Source of the DNA: Candidatus Epulonipiscium sp.
Lineage (GTDB): Bacteria; Bacillota_A; Clostridia; Lachnospirales; Cellulosilyticaceae
Reading direction: 5' to 3'
DNA length: 64,000 nt
Assembly (NCBI GenBank): GCA_012841565.1
Contig: DUUM01000230.1
Location: forward strand, 13,600 to 77,599
The position numbers were made by a program, and so were the translations under genes. This document shows, in pieces, positions 26,940 to 35,743 of the stretch (position 1 is its first letter; every line of letters starts with the position of its first letter). The notes beneath the pieces were generated by a model. That model was not told where the DNA came from, did not search any database, and was given only the letters and a program-made list of their open reading frames with translations.

Positions 26940-27365
26940 ATGGCACAAACAGGAATCGTTGAGTCTATAAAAGAAAAAAATGTATATGTAAAGGTAATAA
27001 GAGAAGAAGCATGTGCCCATTGTAAAATGTGTACAACAGGTATCAATGAAGGAAAAGAATGTGTCATTGAGGCTGTTAATAAATGTGGTGCCCACGTTGG
27101 AGATAAAGTAGAAATAGATGTGCAAAACAACTATTTTCTTAGGGCCACAGCTATTATGTACGGTATTCCGTTAGTGGCTTTGATGATAGGAATAATCCTA
27201 TCACTGGCTATTTTACAATCACAAGGTGTAAAAGGTGCAGAACTCATTAGTGCATTTATTGGATTGGGACTTACAGCAATCGTTTATACGATTATTAATA
27301 AGAGAGAAAAAAACAATAAAAACACAGAATACTTACCTATTGCCGTTTCCAAACTAGACGAATAA
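26940..27365 (+). CDS. RseC/MucC-family membrane protein
   Basis: A 141-residue protein with the RseC layout: a cytosolic N-terminal part bearing four conserved cysteines (CAHCKMC and a later KECVIE Cys, possibly metal or Fe-S binding), two adjacent transmembrane helices (about 65-105) and a charged tail. Relatives act with the Rnf complex or in reducing SoxR, so a redox role beside gapN is reasonable inference. Ribosome site TAGGAGAA lies a few bases before the ATG. Confidence 0.87.
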   Translation: MAQTGIVESIKEKNVYVKVIREEACAHCKMCTTGINEGKECVIEAVNKCGAHVGDKVEIDVQNNYFLRATAIMYGIPLVALMIGIILSLAILQSQGVKGAELISAFIGLGLTAIVYTIINKREKNNKNTEYLPIAVSKLDE

Positions 27366-27379
27366 ATAGGTAAACGACA

Positions 27380-27416
27380 AAAATCAGGACGCTATTTTTA
27401 TGGGTCCTGATTTTTT
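27380..27416. terminator. Bidirectional terminator between converging genes
   Basis: Stem AAAATCAGGA / TCCTGATTTT, T-run on the right side and A-run on the left. The stop codon of the leftward gene lies inside the loop, so the hairpin overlaps that gene's last codons. Confidence 0.8.
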
Positions 27417-28738
27417 ATTGCATTATTTTGGGCGGCACCAACCATACCATCACTATTACTCCTGGATTTATAGACTTTTAATTGTGATTCTAAAGAAATA
27501 GCCTTAACACGCCATTTTTTACCTTCTTCTTGGATTTTTTTAGTAAGCTCAACCATATCATTATATTGACTAATCATTTGTTCTTGAACTTGCTTAAGTT
27601 CCAGGTTTTGTGCCTGTAAATTAGTCATATCAATAGAATAATCTGGGGCAACACTAGGCGCAGGGGCAGGAGTACTCTTGTTGGATAAGGAGTGAAAAAT
27701 CCCATCTAGAAATAGTTCAAGTTCTGTATTAGGCTTGATATCTGGGTGAAACTTAACCATATCAATATTAGCAATAATACCAGCACGTATAGGATAGGTT
27801 AAAGAAGCATAAAGAGTATTACAGTTAATTGTGGTGGGCAAAGCATCAGGTGCAGCTACAAAATGGCAGCGTTCAAGTTCAGGTGTTTGCAAAGAACAAT
27901 CAACACTCTTACTAAATGTATTTCCGTTATCCATAGATAAAATCATTTGCAACAGGTTATTATCTATAAAATTAACCCATAGGCCACGGTGATAAGTGAA
28001 AATAGAAGGATTAATAGCAGTGGCAGTGGTATGAATGACCGTTTCATCAGACCATATATTATCATGATGTTTTTTATACATAAGATGATATCTACCATAC
28101 TTTTCCTGAACATAAACCAGATGGATATGATCACTATTACTGATACAAAATTGAAAATCATCAATAGGAAAAGATGAAGTAGCAACAGGAATGGGCTGAC
28201 TCCACTTACCGTCGGTATACATCATAAATTGAAGTATATATTGGGTGCTAATTTCACCATATAATAGGAAAATACTTCCCTCATGCTCCATATATCTAAA
28301 GCCTAAGTGTTTAGATGAAAAAGACAAAATAGGACTAGTTTCAATTTCATTTTCCTGGCATAGTATATGGTGTATTAACTCACATGAATGACCAATAGGT
28401 TGGTTGGCAGTATAAAATAAATGAACATGCTCTTTCGAATAGATGGTATGAAGATTGGAGAAGTTATAAATACTTTTTGGGTCTTCTAGAATAATACTAC
28501 GGGTAGCATTATTGTTCTTATAATGAATATGTATGATTTGCTCGTTCGATGGCTGAGTAACAATATGTAAGTCTTGATTATGATCGATGGTGGCGCTGTA
28601 GTTTGAAGTATTGCTACGATTAATGATAATGGGGCGAGATAATCCGGTAGAGGATAAAGTTTGAGAATATAAACCATTTTTTACTGAGTGATTAAGGAGT
28701 AATAATTGATTACTATGTGTCCGAATCAGATATGGCAT
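27398..28738 (-). CDS. Unknown protein: repeat-rich beta domain plus C-terminal coiled coil
   Basis: A 446-residue protein I do not recognise. It begins MPYLIRTHSNQLLLLNHS. Residues 1-320 show spaced HLFYTA / HLVYVQEKYGRYHLMYKK / GLWVNFIDNN type segments resembling sialidase-like or BNR propeller blades. There follows a Pro/Ala-rich linker (TPAPAPSVAPD) and a coiled coil (about 375-425, LQAQNLELKQVQEQ). No signal peptide is present after choosing the start at GGAGGTG-supported ATG 28738 (the longer in-frame start at 28789 has none). It is transcribed divergently from the Cys-rich gene next door; a spore or envelope structural role is a guess only. Confidence 0.65.
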   Translation of the reverse strand: MPYLIRTHSNQLLLLNHSVKNGLYSQTLSSTGLSRPIIINRSNTSNYSATIDHNQDLHIVTQPSNEQIIHIHYKNNNATRSIILEDPKSIYNFSNLHTIYSKEHVHLFYTANQPIGHSCELIHHILCQENEIETSPILSFSSKHLGFRYMEHEGSIFLLYGEISTQYILQFMMYTDGKWSQPIPVATSSFPIDDFQFCISNSDHIHLVYVQEKYGRYHLMYKKHHDNIWSDETVIHTTATAINPSIFTYHRGLWVNFIDNNLLQMILSMDNGNTFSKSVDCSLQTPELERCHFVAAPDALPTTINCNTLYASLTYPIRAGIIANIDMVKFHPDIKPNTELELFLDGIFHSLSNKSTPAPAPSVAPDYSIDMTNLQAQNLELKQVQEQMISQYNDMVELTKKIQEEGKKWRVKAISLESQLKVYKSRSNSDGMVGAAQNNAIKNQDP

Positions 28739-28910
28739 TAAGGCACCTCCGAAAAATATATCTATTAAGCTATACAAAAGTATATTCAAAAGATAAGATT
28801 ATTATACACCATAGTCACCAAAATGCTTATTTTTCCATAATATAGTATTGAAACCGACATTTCGATTATTAAACATCGTAACTTAGCATTATGTATAGGA
28901 GGTAAGTTGT

Positions 28911-30026
28911 ATGAGCAAATGTTTTTGTGGAAACTCTGATTCCAAATTTTTCGGAGATTATAACGCAGGTGTTTGCGATGTGTGTAACCCAACTGAGTTA
29001 TCACCAAAGGATGATATATGTATTTGTCCACCAATCGGTGAACCCAGATGTTTAAATATGTTAGCACCAGTGGTTTTTGATGAAAGCGGAATTAATCTTT
29101 GTAGAGTAATAGATGTAAATCATTTAATAGATGTATGTAATCCAAAAGAAGAATGTATTCCTTGTACTGATTACCTTTTTGGGAACCTGACAAAAAGGGA
29201 TTTAAGAAATGCAGAGAATATCCAGATCCAAGTTGTTGACATTGATTTTAACTTTATATGCCCGAACTCAAATAGATATTCAGAAATTAAACCACCTAAA
29301 AATAAACCAAACTGCTCTCGTTTGACACTTAAAGATATTGATGTAACTTTAGCAGTTAAAATACTAGATGATAATTGTAAAGTAGCAAAAGAAGGATTTA
29401 TGGTACTACGTTATCTTCCACCTGTAGACACTTGTGGCTATAATGAAGATACAAACCCAAGCTCCGTAAGCCTTGATTTATATACCCCTTATGGTATATC
29501 TTTTTCACCAGAAAATCCATGTGGATGCAATAAACTAGTTCCAACCATTAATTTTATTGGATTTGTAGAAAATTCAGGTATGCACAAGGTAGAATGTATA
29601 TGTCCAGGTGCTGGCGAGTGTATGCCAGGTAATTCTCATCTATGCAGAGAATTTGGACCAAACAACTCAGTTAGACAAGGAATTTCAGCTCAAGCTTTAG
29701 CAAAAGTAATTTCAAACGATGATGGCGTTCTTGCTATAGGGTTGACTTTATATCTGAAAGTAATTTATTTCGTACAATATAAAGTGCCACATGCAGGCTT
29801 AATTGTACCACCAAAATTTGAAGCAATCGGCGCAAGAGAACAAAATGATTGTCTCATGTTTGTTGAAGGAGATTTATTAGAGCAAAGCATTAGACCGTTA
29901 GAAGTAGGCGTAAGCTCAAAAACAATTAAGCATCCTAATAGGCAACAATGTGTCAATGATTCCCGCGTGGAAAGTGATCAGCATGGATGTGGATGTACAG
30001 ATGACAGATGCAACTGCGGAAGATAA
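28911..30026 (+). CDS. Cysteine-rich protein of unknown function
   Basis: A 371-residue protein with about 35 cysteines, arranged as CFC, CDVC, CIC, CIPC, CGC, CIC and a C-terminal cluster GCGCTDDRCNCGR. No signal peptide or membrane span. The middle (about 95-330) has beta-rich segments (VVDIDFNFICP, DVTLAVKILDD, LYLKVIYFVQYKVP). Such composition is common in spore coat or other cross-linked or metal-binding proteins, but I do not recognise the family. GGAGG lies eight bases before the ATG. It is divergent from the propeller/coiled-coil gene and followed by a strong terminator. Confidence 0.7.
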   Translation: MSKCFCGNSDSKFFGDYNAGVCDVCNPTELSPKDDICICPPIGEPRCLNMLAPVVFDESGINLCRVIDVNHLIDVCNPKEECIPCTDYLFGNLTKRDLRNAENIQIQVVDIDFNFICPNSNRYSEIKPPKNKPNCSRLTLKDIDVTLAVKILDDNCKVAKEGFMVLRYLPPVDTCGYNEDTNPSSVSLDLYTPYGISFSPENPCGCNKLVPTINFIGFVENSGMHKVECICPGAGECMPGNSHLCREFGPNNSVRQGISAQALAKVISNDDGVLAIGLTLYLKVIYFVQYKVPHAGLIVPPKFEAIGAREQNDCLMFVEGDLLEQSIRPLEVGVSSKTIKHPNRQQCVNDSRVESDQHGCGCTDDRCNCGR

Positions 30027-30041
30027 TTAAGACAAGAAAAA

Positions 30042-30068
30042 GACCGGCTCATATGAGTCGGTTTTTTG
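30042..30068 (+). terminator. Intrinsic terminator after the Cys-rich gene
   Basis: Stem ACCGGCTCAT / ATGAGTCGGT (one G-T pair) followed by TTTTTTG. It precedes REP 7 by a few bases. Confidence 0.85.
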
Positions 30069-30071
30069 TTT

Positions 30072-30136
30072 GGGGACGGTTCACAAGTATTCTTAGTAAA
30101 TAAAAAGGGGACTATCATTACTTGTGAACCGTCCCC
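30072..30136. repeat. REP palindrome 7, internally scrambled, overlapping the ThrE_2-like gene
   Basis: Outer arms GGGGACGGTTCACAAGTA and its complement are intact, but the interior no longer pairs and has a second GGGGACTATCATT piece, suggesting insertion or repair. The right arm encodes the last residues (GTVHK) and stop of the leftward exporter gene. Confidence 0.85.
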
Positions 30137-30543
30137 AAGATTCTAGGGAGCATTGTTGTAAGAACAATAGCCCCCGCAATAGCCGCGGCAACCTGGAAGG
30201 TATAGGAAGCGTAGCCTAAAGCTTCTACATAATTTCCAATCAAAAGGGCATGCATGGTCTGATAAGTGGCAGCCCCTGGCACAACAGGAATAATTCCAGG
30301 AATAAGTAGTATGGTGACTGGGAGCTTACGTGCCTTAGCTAAGGTGCTTGATCCTTGTGAAATAATTAAAGCGGCAACAAAGTTAGCAATAATAGGTGAG
30401 AGTCCAAAATCAATACATAATAAATAAACAAGCCAGCCTAAAGCGCCTATGGCACCGCAAAAAAGCAATTCCTTTTTTGGAACGTGAAAAAATATAGAAA
30501 ATCCTACAGTGGCAATAAAAGCACTTATTGTACCAATGATCAT
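30118..30543 (-). CDS. Threonine/serine exporter, small subunit (ThrE_2/DUF3815)
   Basis: A 141-residue membrane protein with four hydrophobic spans, matching the C-terminal half of ThrE-type exporters (FVAALIISQGSSTLAKARKLPVTILLIPGIIPVVPGAATYQTM). It overlaps the large subunit by four bases, so the two halves are separately made but co-translated and should form one exporter. Its last five residues, GTVHK, and the stop codon come from REP 7. Confidence 0.87.
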   Translation of the reverse strand: MIIGTISAFIATVGFSIFFHVPKKELLFCGAIGALGWLVYLLCIDFGLSPIIANFVAALIISQGSSTLAKARKLPVTILLIPGIIPVVPGAATYQTMHALLIGNYVEALGYASYTFQVAAAIAGAIVLTTMLPRILGTVHK

Positions 30544-31325
30544 AATGAAAAACCTCCTATAGAATAAAAAATATTCATTGCGATTCCCACCCCAGCAGCA
30601 ATTGAAACAGCAATAAACAAAGCCTCAATACCCCTAGATAAGCCAGATATAAGTTCATCCCCAATCATGTCCCGTATAGCGTTAGTAAAAGCCACCCCAG
30701 GTACAAGGGGCATAATACTTCCAATAACAACAGAATCAATTTGAAGATGTGGGATGATCCAAGAGGTACAAACAACGCCGCTCCCAATTGTAAACCCAGA
30801 AATAAAATAGATTAAATAAGGTGTAACATCTCGGTTAGAAAGCCACATTTTAATAAGGGCACATAAAAAGCCAAATATTAAGGCTGGAAAAAAATCAATA
30901 AAAGTCCCCCCAACCATAAGGGTAAAAAAAGCAGCAGAAATGCCTGTTGCACAGATAATAAGTGAAGGTGAGTAGGATTCGATTGTATCAATAATAGCAA
31001 TTTCTGCTAAAGCATCTTCCGTAGAAATTAGATTATTGACATACTTTCTGGACAAACTATTAACCAGTGTAATCTTATCAAGCCTAGTGCTACGGTTTTT
31101 TATACGTTTAACATTGGTAATAAGTTCTATCTCAGGACTATCAATAGTAGCAATAATACATGTAGGAATAACAAAGGTTTCTACAGTCTCAAAATGCCTA
31201 GACTTTAATATACGGCTAATTGTATCTTCAACACGATAGGTTTCGGCGCCGCTTTGAAGCATTATTTCACCAGCTCTTACGGCAAAATGTAATATTTGTT
31301 TTGACTTTAACTCTAACTGATCCAT
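30540..31325 (-). CDS. Threonine/serine exporter, large subunit (ThrE/DUF1212)
   Basis: A 261-residue protein: a soluble N-terminal region (about 1-115, GAETYRVEDTI) and about five transmembrane segments with the ThrE signature VPGVAFTNAIRDMIGDELISG. Together with the downstream small subunit it should export threonine/serine or related small molecules. GGAGG lies five bases from ATG 31325; the ATG before it (31328) is nearly equivalent. A longer in-frame frame to 31382 has no site. Confidence 0.87.
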   Translation of the reverse strand: MDQLELKSKQILHFAVRAGEIMLQSGAETYRVEDTISRILKSRHFETVETFVIPTCIIATIDSPEIELITNVKRIKNRSTRLDKITLVNSLSRKYVNNLISTEDALAEIAIIDTIESYSPSLIICATGISAAFFTLMVGGTFIDFFPALIFGFLCALIKMWLSNRDVTPYLIYFISGFTIGSGVVCTSWIIPHLQIDSVVIGSIMPLVPGVAFTNAIRDMIGDELISGLSRGIEALFIAVSIAAGVGIAMNIFYSIGGFSL

Positions 31326-31537
31326 CATATCCTCCAGTGTCAGTAATTTATAAATCACTAGCATATAGATTTTACAACACAATCACCATTAATTCAATTA
31401 TCCAGTTTAAAATATCATATATTCAGAACTTGTTAACAAAGTTTTCAAAAAACATGTCTCTTCATGGAATAAGAACAATTTATATGTTAAAATAAGTATT
31501 AAGTATAACAACTAAAATAAGAAAGAGGTAAAAAATT

Positions 31538-32773
31538 ATGTATTCAAATGAAGATGTAATGAAAGTTGACCCTGAGATTGCAAAGTTAATCACAGAAGAA
31601 ACAAATAGGCAACGTAATGGTATTGAACTTATAGCATCAGAAAACTTTGTAAGCGAAGCAGTAATGGCAGCAATGGGATCACCTCTAACAAATAAATATG
31701 CAGAAGGTTATCCAGGAAAAAGATATTATGGCGGATGTGAAGTTGTAGACCAAGTAGAAAACATAGCAAGAGATCGTGCAAAGAAATTATTTGGAGCAGA
31801 TCATGCTAACGTACAGCCAAACTCAGGTTCACAAGCAAATCAAGGGGTGTTTTTTGCAGTGTTAAGCCCAGGGGATAAAATAATGGGTATGAACTTAAGT
31901 CACGGGGGGCACCTGACACACGGTAGCCCAGTGAATATGTCAGGTAAATACTACGATGTTGTATCTTACGAAGTAGATGCAAAGACGCAACTTATTAACT
32001 ATGATGCACTAAGAAAAATGGCAATCGAGCATAAGCCAAAAATGATTATTGCCGGCGCAAGTGCTTATTCAAGAGATATTGATTTTCCTAAATTTCGTGA
32101 AATTGCAGATGAAGTAGGGGCATACTTTATGGTAGACATGGCCCACGTTGCAGGACTTGTTGCTGTTGGGCTTCATAGTAATCCAGTGCCATACGCTGAC
32201 TTTGTAACAACAACTACTCACAAAACACTAAGAGGCCCTCGTGGTGGTATGATTTTATGTAAAGAAGAACATGCAGCAAAAATTGATAAAGCAATTTTCC
32301 CAGGGATTCAAGGTGGACCACTTCAGCACGTAATAGCCGGAAAAGCAGTTAGTTTCCTAGAAGCACTTCAACCAGAATTTAAAACTTATCAAGAGCAAGT
32401 CCTTAAAAATGCTAAAACACTAGCAGCAGCTCTTAAAAATAAAGATTTCAACATTGTATCTGGTGGAACAGATAACCACTTACTCATGATAGACCTTAGA
32501 AATATTGATATGACCGGAAAAGAAGCAGAACGTCTACTTGGAGAAGTAGGCGTAACATGTAATAAAAATACAGTTCCATTTGAAACAGCTAGTCCATTTA
32601 TAACCAGCGGTATCCGTCTTGGGACACCAGCTGTAACAACACGCGGAATGGGTGAGGAAGATATGGAAGAAATTGCAGAAATCATCTACATGACACTTAC
32701 AAACTTTGAAGCAAACAAAGAAGCAGCAACATCAAGAGTAACAAAACTAGTTGCAAAATACCCACTATACTAA
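31538..32773 (+). CDS. glyA: Serine hydroxymethyltransferase
   Basis: A 411-residue PLP enzyme converting serine and tetrahydrofolate to glycine and methylene-THF. It has the typical [10 protein letters not shown] start, the substrate loop [13 protein letters not shown], and the PLP lysine in [24 protein letters not shown] precedes the ATG. It lies next to the divergent ThrE exporter genes, a meaningful neighbour for serine/glycine balance. No glycine riboswitch is visible in the 150-base upstream gap. Confidence 0.97.
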   Translation: MYSNEDVMKVDPEIAKLITEETNRQRNGIELIASENFVSEAVMAAMGSPLTNKYAEGYPGKRYYGGCEVVDQVENIARDRAKKLFGADHANVQPNSGSQANQGVFFAVLSPGDKIMGMNLSHGGHLTHGSPVNMSGKYYDVVSYEVDAKTQLINYDALRKMAIEHKPKMIIAGASAYSRDIDFPKFREIADEVGAYFMVDMAHVAGLVAVGLHSNPVPYADFVTTTTHKTLRGPRGGMILCKEEHAAKIDKAIFPGIQGGPLQHVIAGKAVSFLEALQPEFKTYQEQVLKNAKTLAAALKNKDFNIVSGGTDNHLLMIDLRNIDMTGKEAERLLGEVGVTCNKNTVPFETASPFITSGIRLGTPAVTTRGMGEEDMEEIAEIIYMTLTNFEANKEAATSRVTKLVAKYPLY

Positions 32774-32780
32774 ACAGTAG

Positions 32781-32924
32781 GGGGACGGTTCACAAATATT
32801 AATAGAGACCAAACTAAAGGGACGGTTCACAAGTTTTGCTAGATTTTAGATAACTAGCGAAACTTGTGAACCGTCCCTGTTTTTTCTGATTTACAAAAAC
32901 TATTGAGATTTGAGAACCGTCCCC
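32781..32924. repeat. REP cluster 8: half + full + half elements
   Basis: Three pieces in a row: a left half (GGGGACGGTTCACAAATATT) at 32781, a near-perfect hairpin at 32819-32877 (24-base arms differing by one G-T wobble, 11-base loop), and a right half of the CTC variant (TTGAGAACCGTCCCC) ending at 32924. The last C touches the stop codon of the PFK gene at 32925. The outer halves look like the two ends of an older element split by the inner one. Confidence 0.85.
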
Positions 32925-34166
32925 TTAATTTTGTTGTAAATGTTTAATATTACAGTAAGCAGGGATTCCATCCTTAAATGCCATATGCATTTCACCCTCA
33001 ATAAGTGGTCTGGCATAATCTATAAAGTCCTGGGTAACGTCCGATTGGTTAGATGTAATCCATTCTGCTGGTATTTTTTTCTCTGCATTAGCAATGCCAT
33101 CAACATCGGCAGTAATGATTTCTACTTTATAAGGATTGTTGCTAATACGCCTGTAGCATACCATTTTACCGGTGATACCATTAGCAGCTGCATCTACAGC
33201 AGCTGCCCCAATCATAAGGGACTCTTTAATGTCAGTCGCAGAACAAATATGGCCTGCACTGCGTTGAAGAACATTTAAAATGACTGAACGAACTTTACAG
33301 CCAATATCTTCTTTTATCCAGTCTTCTAACACAGTTGCTGCGCCAGAAAGCATTTTGTGCCCAAAACTATCTACTGCGCTGCCACTAGCTGAAAGATAAT
33401 CACCATCTTCGCCTTTAACCCCTTCAGATACGGCTACAATTACGTTTTGACGTTGACCTTGAAGTTTTCTAATATCTTCAATAAAAGTGCTGCGAGATAA
33501 AGATACTTCAGGTAAATAAATTAAATCTGGGCTAGAGTTATAACTATTACGTGCCAAAGCAGCAGCTGCTGTTAGCCACCCAGCGTTACGTCCCATAATC
33601 TCAACAATTGTTACAGAAGGCATATCATAGATATAAGTATCGTGAGCAATCTCTAGAAGTGATGTTGCAACGTACTTCGCGGCACTTCCATATCCAGGTG
33701 TGTGATCTGTAATTGGCAAATCATTATCGATTGTTTTTGGAATCCCAATCACTTGGACAGGGTAGTTATGCTCTTTTGCAAAAATAGATAGCTTTAGAAC
33801 CGTATCCATGGAGTCATTTCCTCCAATATAAAAGAAGGTCTTAATATCCAGCTCTTTAAGAATCTCGAAAATTTGGGTATAGGTATCAGGGCTATCGCTA
33901 ACGGAAGGAAGCTTATAGCGGCAAGAGCCCAGAAACATTGCAGGTGTTGTTTGAAGTCTTGTTCTTTCTTCCTCAGATTCAAAAATCTCTGATAGGTTAA
34001 TGAATTTTTTTTGTAAAAGACCCTCAATGCCGTTTACCATTCCATAAACGGTATCATAAGCATCCGTTTCGATTACACGGTTAAGTACCCCACAAAGGCT
34101 TGCATTTATAGCAACAGTAGGGCCACCAGATTGTCCAACTAAACAATTTCCAACTAGTTTTTGCAT
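32925..34166 (-). CDS. 6-phosphofructokinase, probably PPi-dependent
   Basis: A 413-residue PFK-A superfamily enzyme. The phosphoryl-donor site reads FYIGGNDSMDT and the next motif IPKTIDNDLP. The Lys after Pro and the Asp after Asn, in place of Gly residues typical of ATP enzymes, mark the pyrophosphate-type group (fructose-6-phosphate + PPi to fructose-1,6-bisphosphate + Pi, reversible). PPi use would save ATP in glycolysis, paralleling gapN. The site before the start (TCTGGAGGAATTAA) is strong. It converges on glyA, separated by the REP cluster. Confidence 0.88.
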   Translation of the reverse strand: MQKLVGNCLVGQSGGPTVAINASLCGVLNRVIETDAYDTVYGMVNGIEGLLQKKFINLSEIFESEEERTRLQTTPAMFLGSCRYKLPSVSDSPDTYTQIFEILKELDIKTFFYIGGNDSMDTVLKLSIFAKEHNYPVQVIGIPKTIDNDLPITDHTPGYGSAAKYVATSLLEIAHDTYIYDMPSVTIVEIMGRNAGWLTAAAALARNSYNSSPDLIYLPEVSLSRSTFIEDIRKLQGQRQNVIVAVSEGVKGEDGDYLSASGSAVDSFGHKMLSGAATVLEDWIKEDIGCKVRSVILNVLQRSAGHICSATDIKESLMIGAAAVDAAANGITGKMVCYRRISNNPYKVEIITADVDGIANAEKKIPAEWITSNQSDVTQDFIDYARPLIEGEMHMAFKDGIPAYCNIKHLQQN

Positions 34167-34264
34167 TTAATTCCTCCAGATAATAATATTTAATATTTAT
34201 ATAGTAATAGTATACTATATTATCCTATATAATTACAGTACAAAGGGTTAAATTAACAGGGTTT

Positions 34265-34363
34265 AGGGATGGCTCACAACCGTCTATGCAAATTAGCGAC
34301 CTAACTTGTGAACCGTTCACAAAGCTATAGGGAAAATACGATAACAATTTGAGAACCGTCCCC
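34265..34363. repeat. REP remnants 9, degenerate
   Basis: Pieces resembling REP arms in broken order: TAGGGATGGCTCACAA, AACTTGTGAACCGTTCACAA and TTTGAGAACCGTCCCC. This seems to be an old element with a second one inserted and then decayed. It fills most of the gap between PFK and the MFS transporter; a TACAAT box (34409-34414) downstream may be the transporter's -10. Confidence 0.7.
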
Positions 34364-34465
34364 TAATCCTTGTCTCACTAAAAAGTGTACAAAACTTAAG
34401 ATTTACGGTACAATGCTTTTATAGTAATTTTAATTAGTTATCATATAAAAAACAGGAGGATTCAT

Positions 34466-35644
34466 ATGGGCACATCATTTTACTCGAAATTAAATGCAAA
34501 ACAAAAATATATCATTAACTGTTGTTTTTTTGTTTTTGCAGTAAACGGCTTATATGGTATGATTTTAGGTTCTTTATTACCTTTAATTAGTGATCAGTAT
34601 GGTCTTAACAACACAGTTAGTGGGGCACTTTTATCCGCCCACCAAGTAGGGAACTTAGTAGCAGGATTTTTAGCAGGTATATTACCACTTTATTTAGGAA
34701 GAAAAAAAGCAGTTATGTTTATGTCTATTTTTGTGGTTATGGGATTTGGCATTATGATTATTACAGGTAATCCAGTGCTTCTTATTTTAGGATTCCTATT
34801 TACAGGGCTCAGTAGGGGAAGTATTTCGAACTTCAATAATGCCATGGTTAATGAGGTATCCAACAGTAGTCCAGCGGCTCTTAATATCTTGCATAGTATT
34901 TTTGCAATTGGAGCTATTTCAGCACCCTTTTTAGTTATTCTATCGACTAAAATAGGTGGGGAGAGTGGATGGAAAATAGCAGCAGGGGTTATTATGGTTC
35001 TTGCAAGTATTTCTATTTTACTATTTTCGGGTATGGAAATTGACACTGATATAAAGGCAAAAGGTAAAGTGAAAATATCTTATGGATTTTTAAAGAATAA
35101 ATATTTTTGGGTAAGTGCAGGAATTTTGTTTTTCTACCTATGTGCAGAAGCAACCATTAATGGATGGATAGTTAAGTATTTTGTAGATGAGAAGATTATG
35201 TCTATACAGTACGCTCAAATGCTAGCTGCCTTGTTATGGTTAGTTATCTTAGCAGGCCGCCTAACCGTTGCCTTTATTGGGGATAAAATTGCAAAAGAAA
35301 AAATCCTAGTTGTTCTTAGTATAGGAACAGTGGCTTTTTACTTCTTGTTATTATCAACAAGGAACTTGCCGATGATTACTGTTTCAATAATGGGACTTGG
35401 CTTCTTTATGGCAGGAATCTATCCTACAACCATCTCCAATACAGGTAAATTTATTAAAGAATACCCAATGTCCATGGGAGTCCTTTTAGTCCTTGGAGGC
35501 GTTGGTGCAATTATTATGCCAATTGTAACAGGTGCACTGGCAGAGGCTTTTGGAATCTATGCGGGAATGAGCGCAATAGTTGTGGCAATTATACTTATGA
35601 TGGTATGTGCTTTTTTAAATATAATATTGAAACCTAGCAAATAG
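34466..35644 (+). CDS. MFS transporter
   Basis: A 392-residue major facilitator protein with twelve hydrophobic spans. The loop 2-3 motif (LYLGRKKAVMFM) and the N-terminal span GLYGMILGSLLPLISDQYGL are MFS features; it resembles the FucP/YfkF-like sugar or drug permeases. Substrate unknown. ACAGGAGGATTC precedes the ATG. It is a single-gene unit closed by a strong terminator. Confidence 0.85.
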   Translation: MGTSFYSKLNAKQKYIINCCFFVFAVNGLYGMILGSLLPLISDQYGLNNTVSGALLSAHQVGNLVAGFLAGILPLYLGRKKAVMFMSIFVVMGFGIMIITGNPVLLILGFLFTGLSRGSISNFNNAMVNEVSNSSPAALNILHSIFAIGAISAPFLVILSTKIGGESGWKIAAGVIMVLASISILLFSGMEIDTDIKAKGKVKISYGFLKNKYFWVSAGILFFYLCAEATINGWIVKYFVDEKIMSIQYAQMLAALLWLVILAGRLTVAFIGDKIAKEKILVVLSIGTVAFYFLLLSTRNLPMITVSIMGLGFFMAGIYPTTISNTGKFIKEYPMSMGVLLVLGGVGAIIMPIVTGALAEAFGIYAGMSAIVVAIILMMVCAFLNIILKPSK

Positions 35645-35694
35645 TAAAACATATTAAAATAGGTTAAACCATATTTTCACATAATCATAATAAC

Positions 35695-35736
35695 AAACCC
35701 CCTAGCTGAGTTTTAAACAAAGCTAGGGGGTTTTAC
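35695..35736. terminator. Bidirectional intrinsic terminator
   Basis: Stem AAACCCCCTAGCT / AGCTAGGGGGTTT, closing the converging MFS and BlaR1-like genes. Confidence 0.92.
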
Positions 35737-35743
35737 AATTTTT

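Noticed and set aside
7156..34363. Repeated GGGGACGGTTCACAA palindromes as a dispersed CRISPR-like array
   Set aside because: The copies are single, kilobases apart, lie between genes and are self-complementary over their full length. No regular spacers or cas genes are present.
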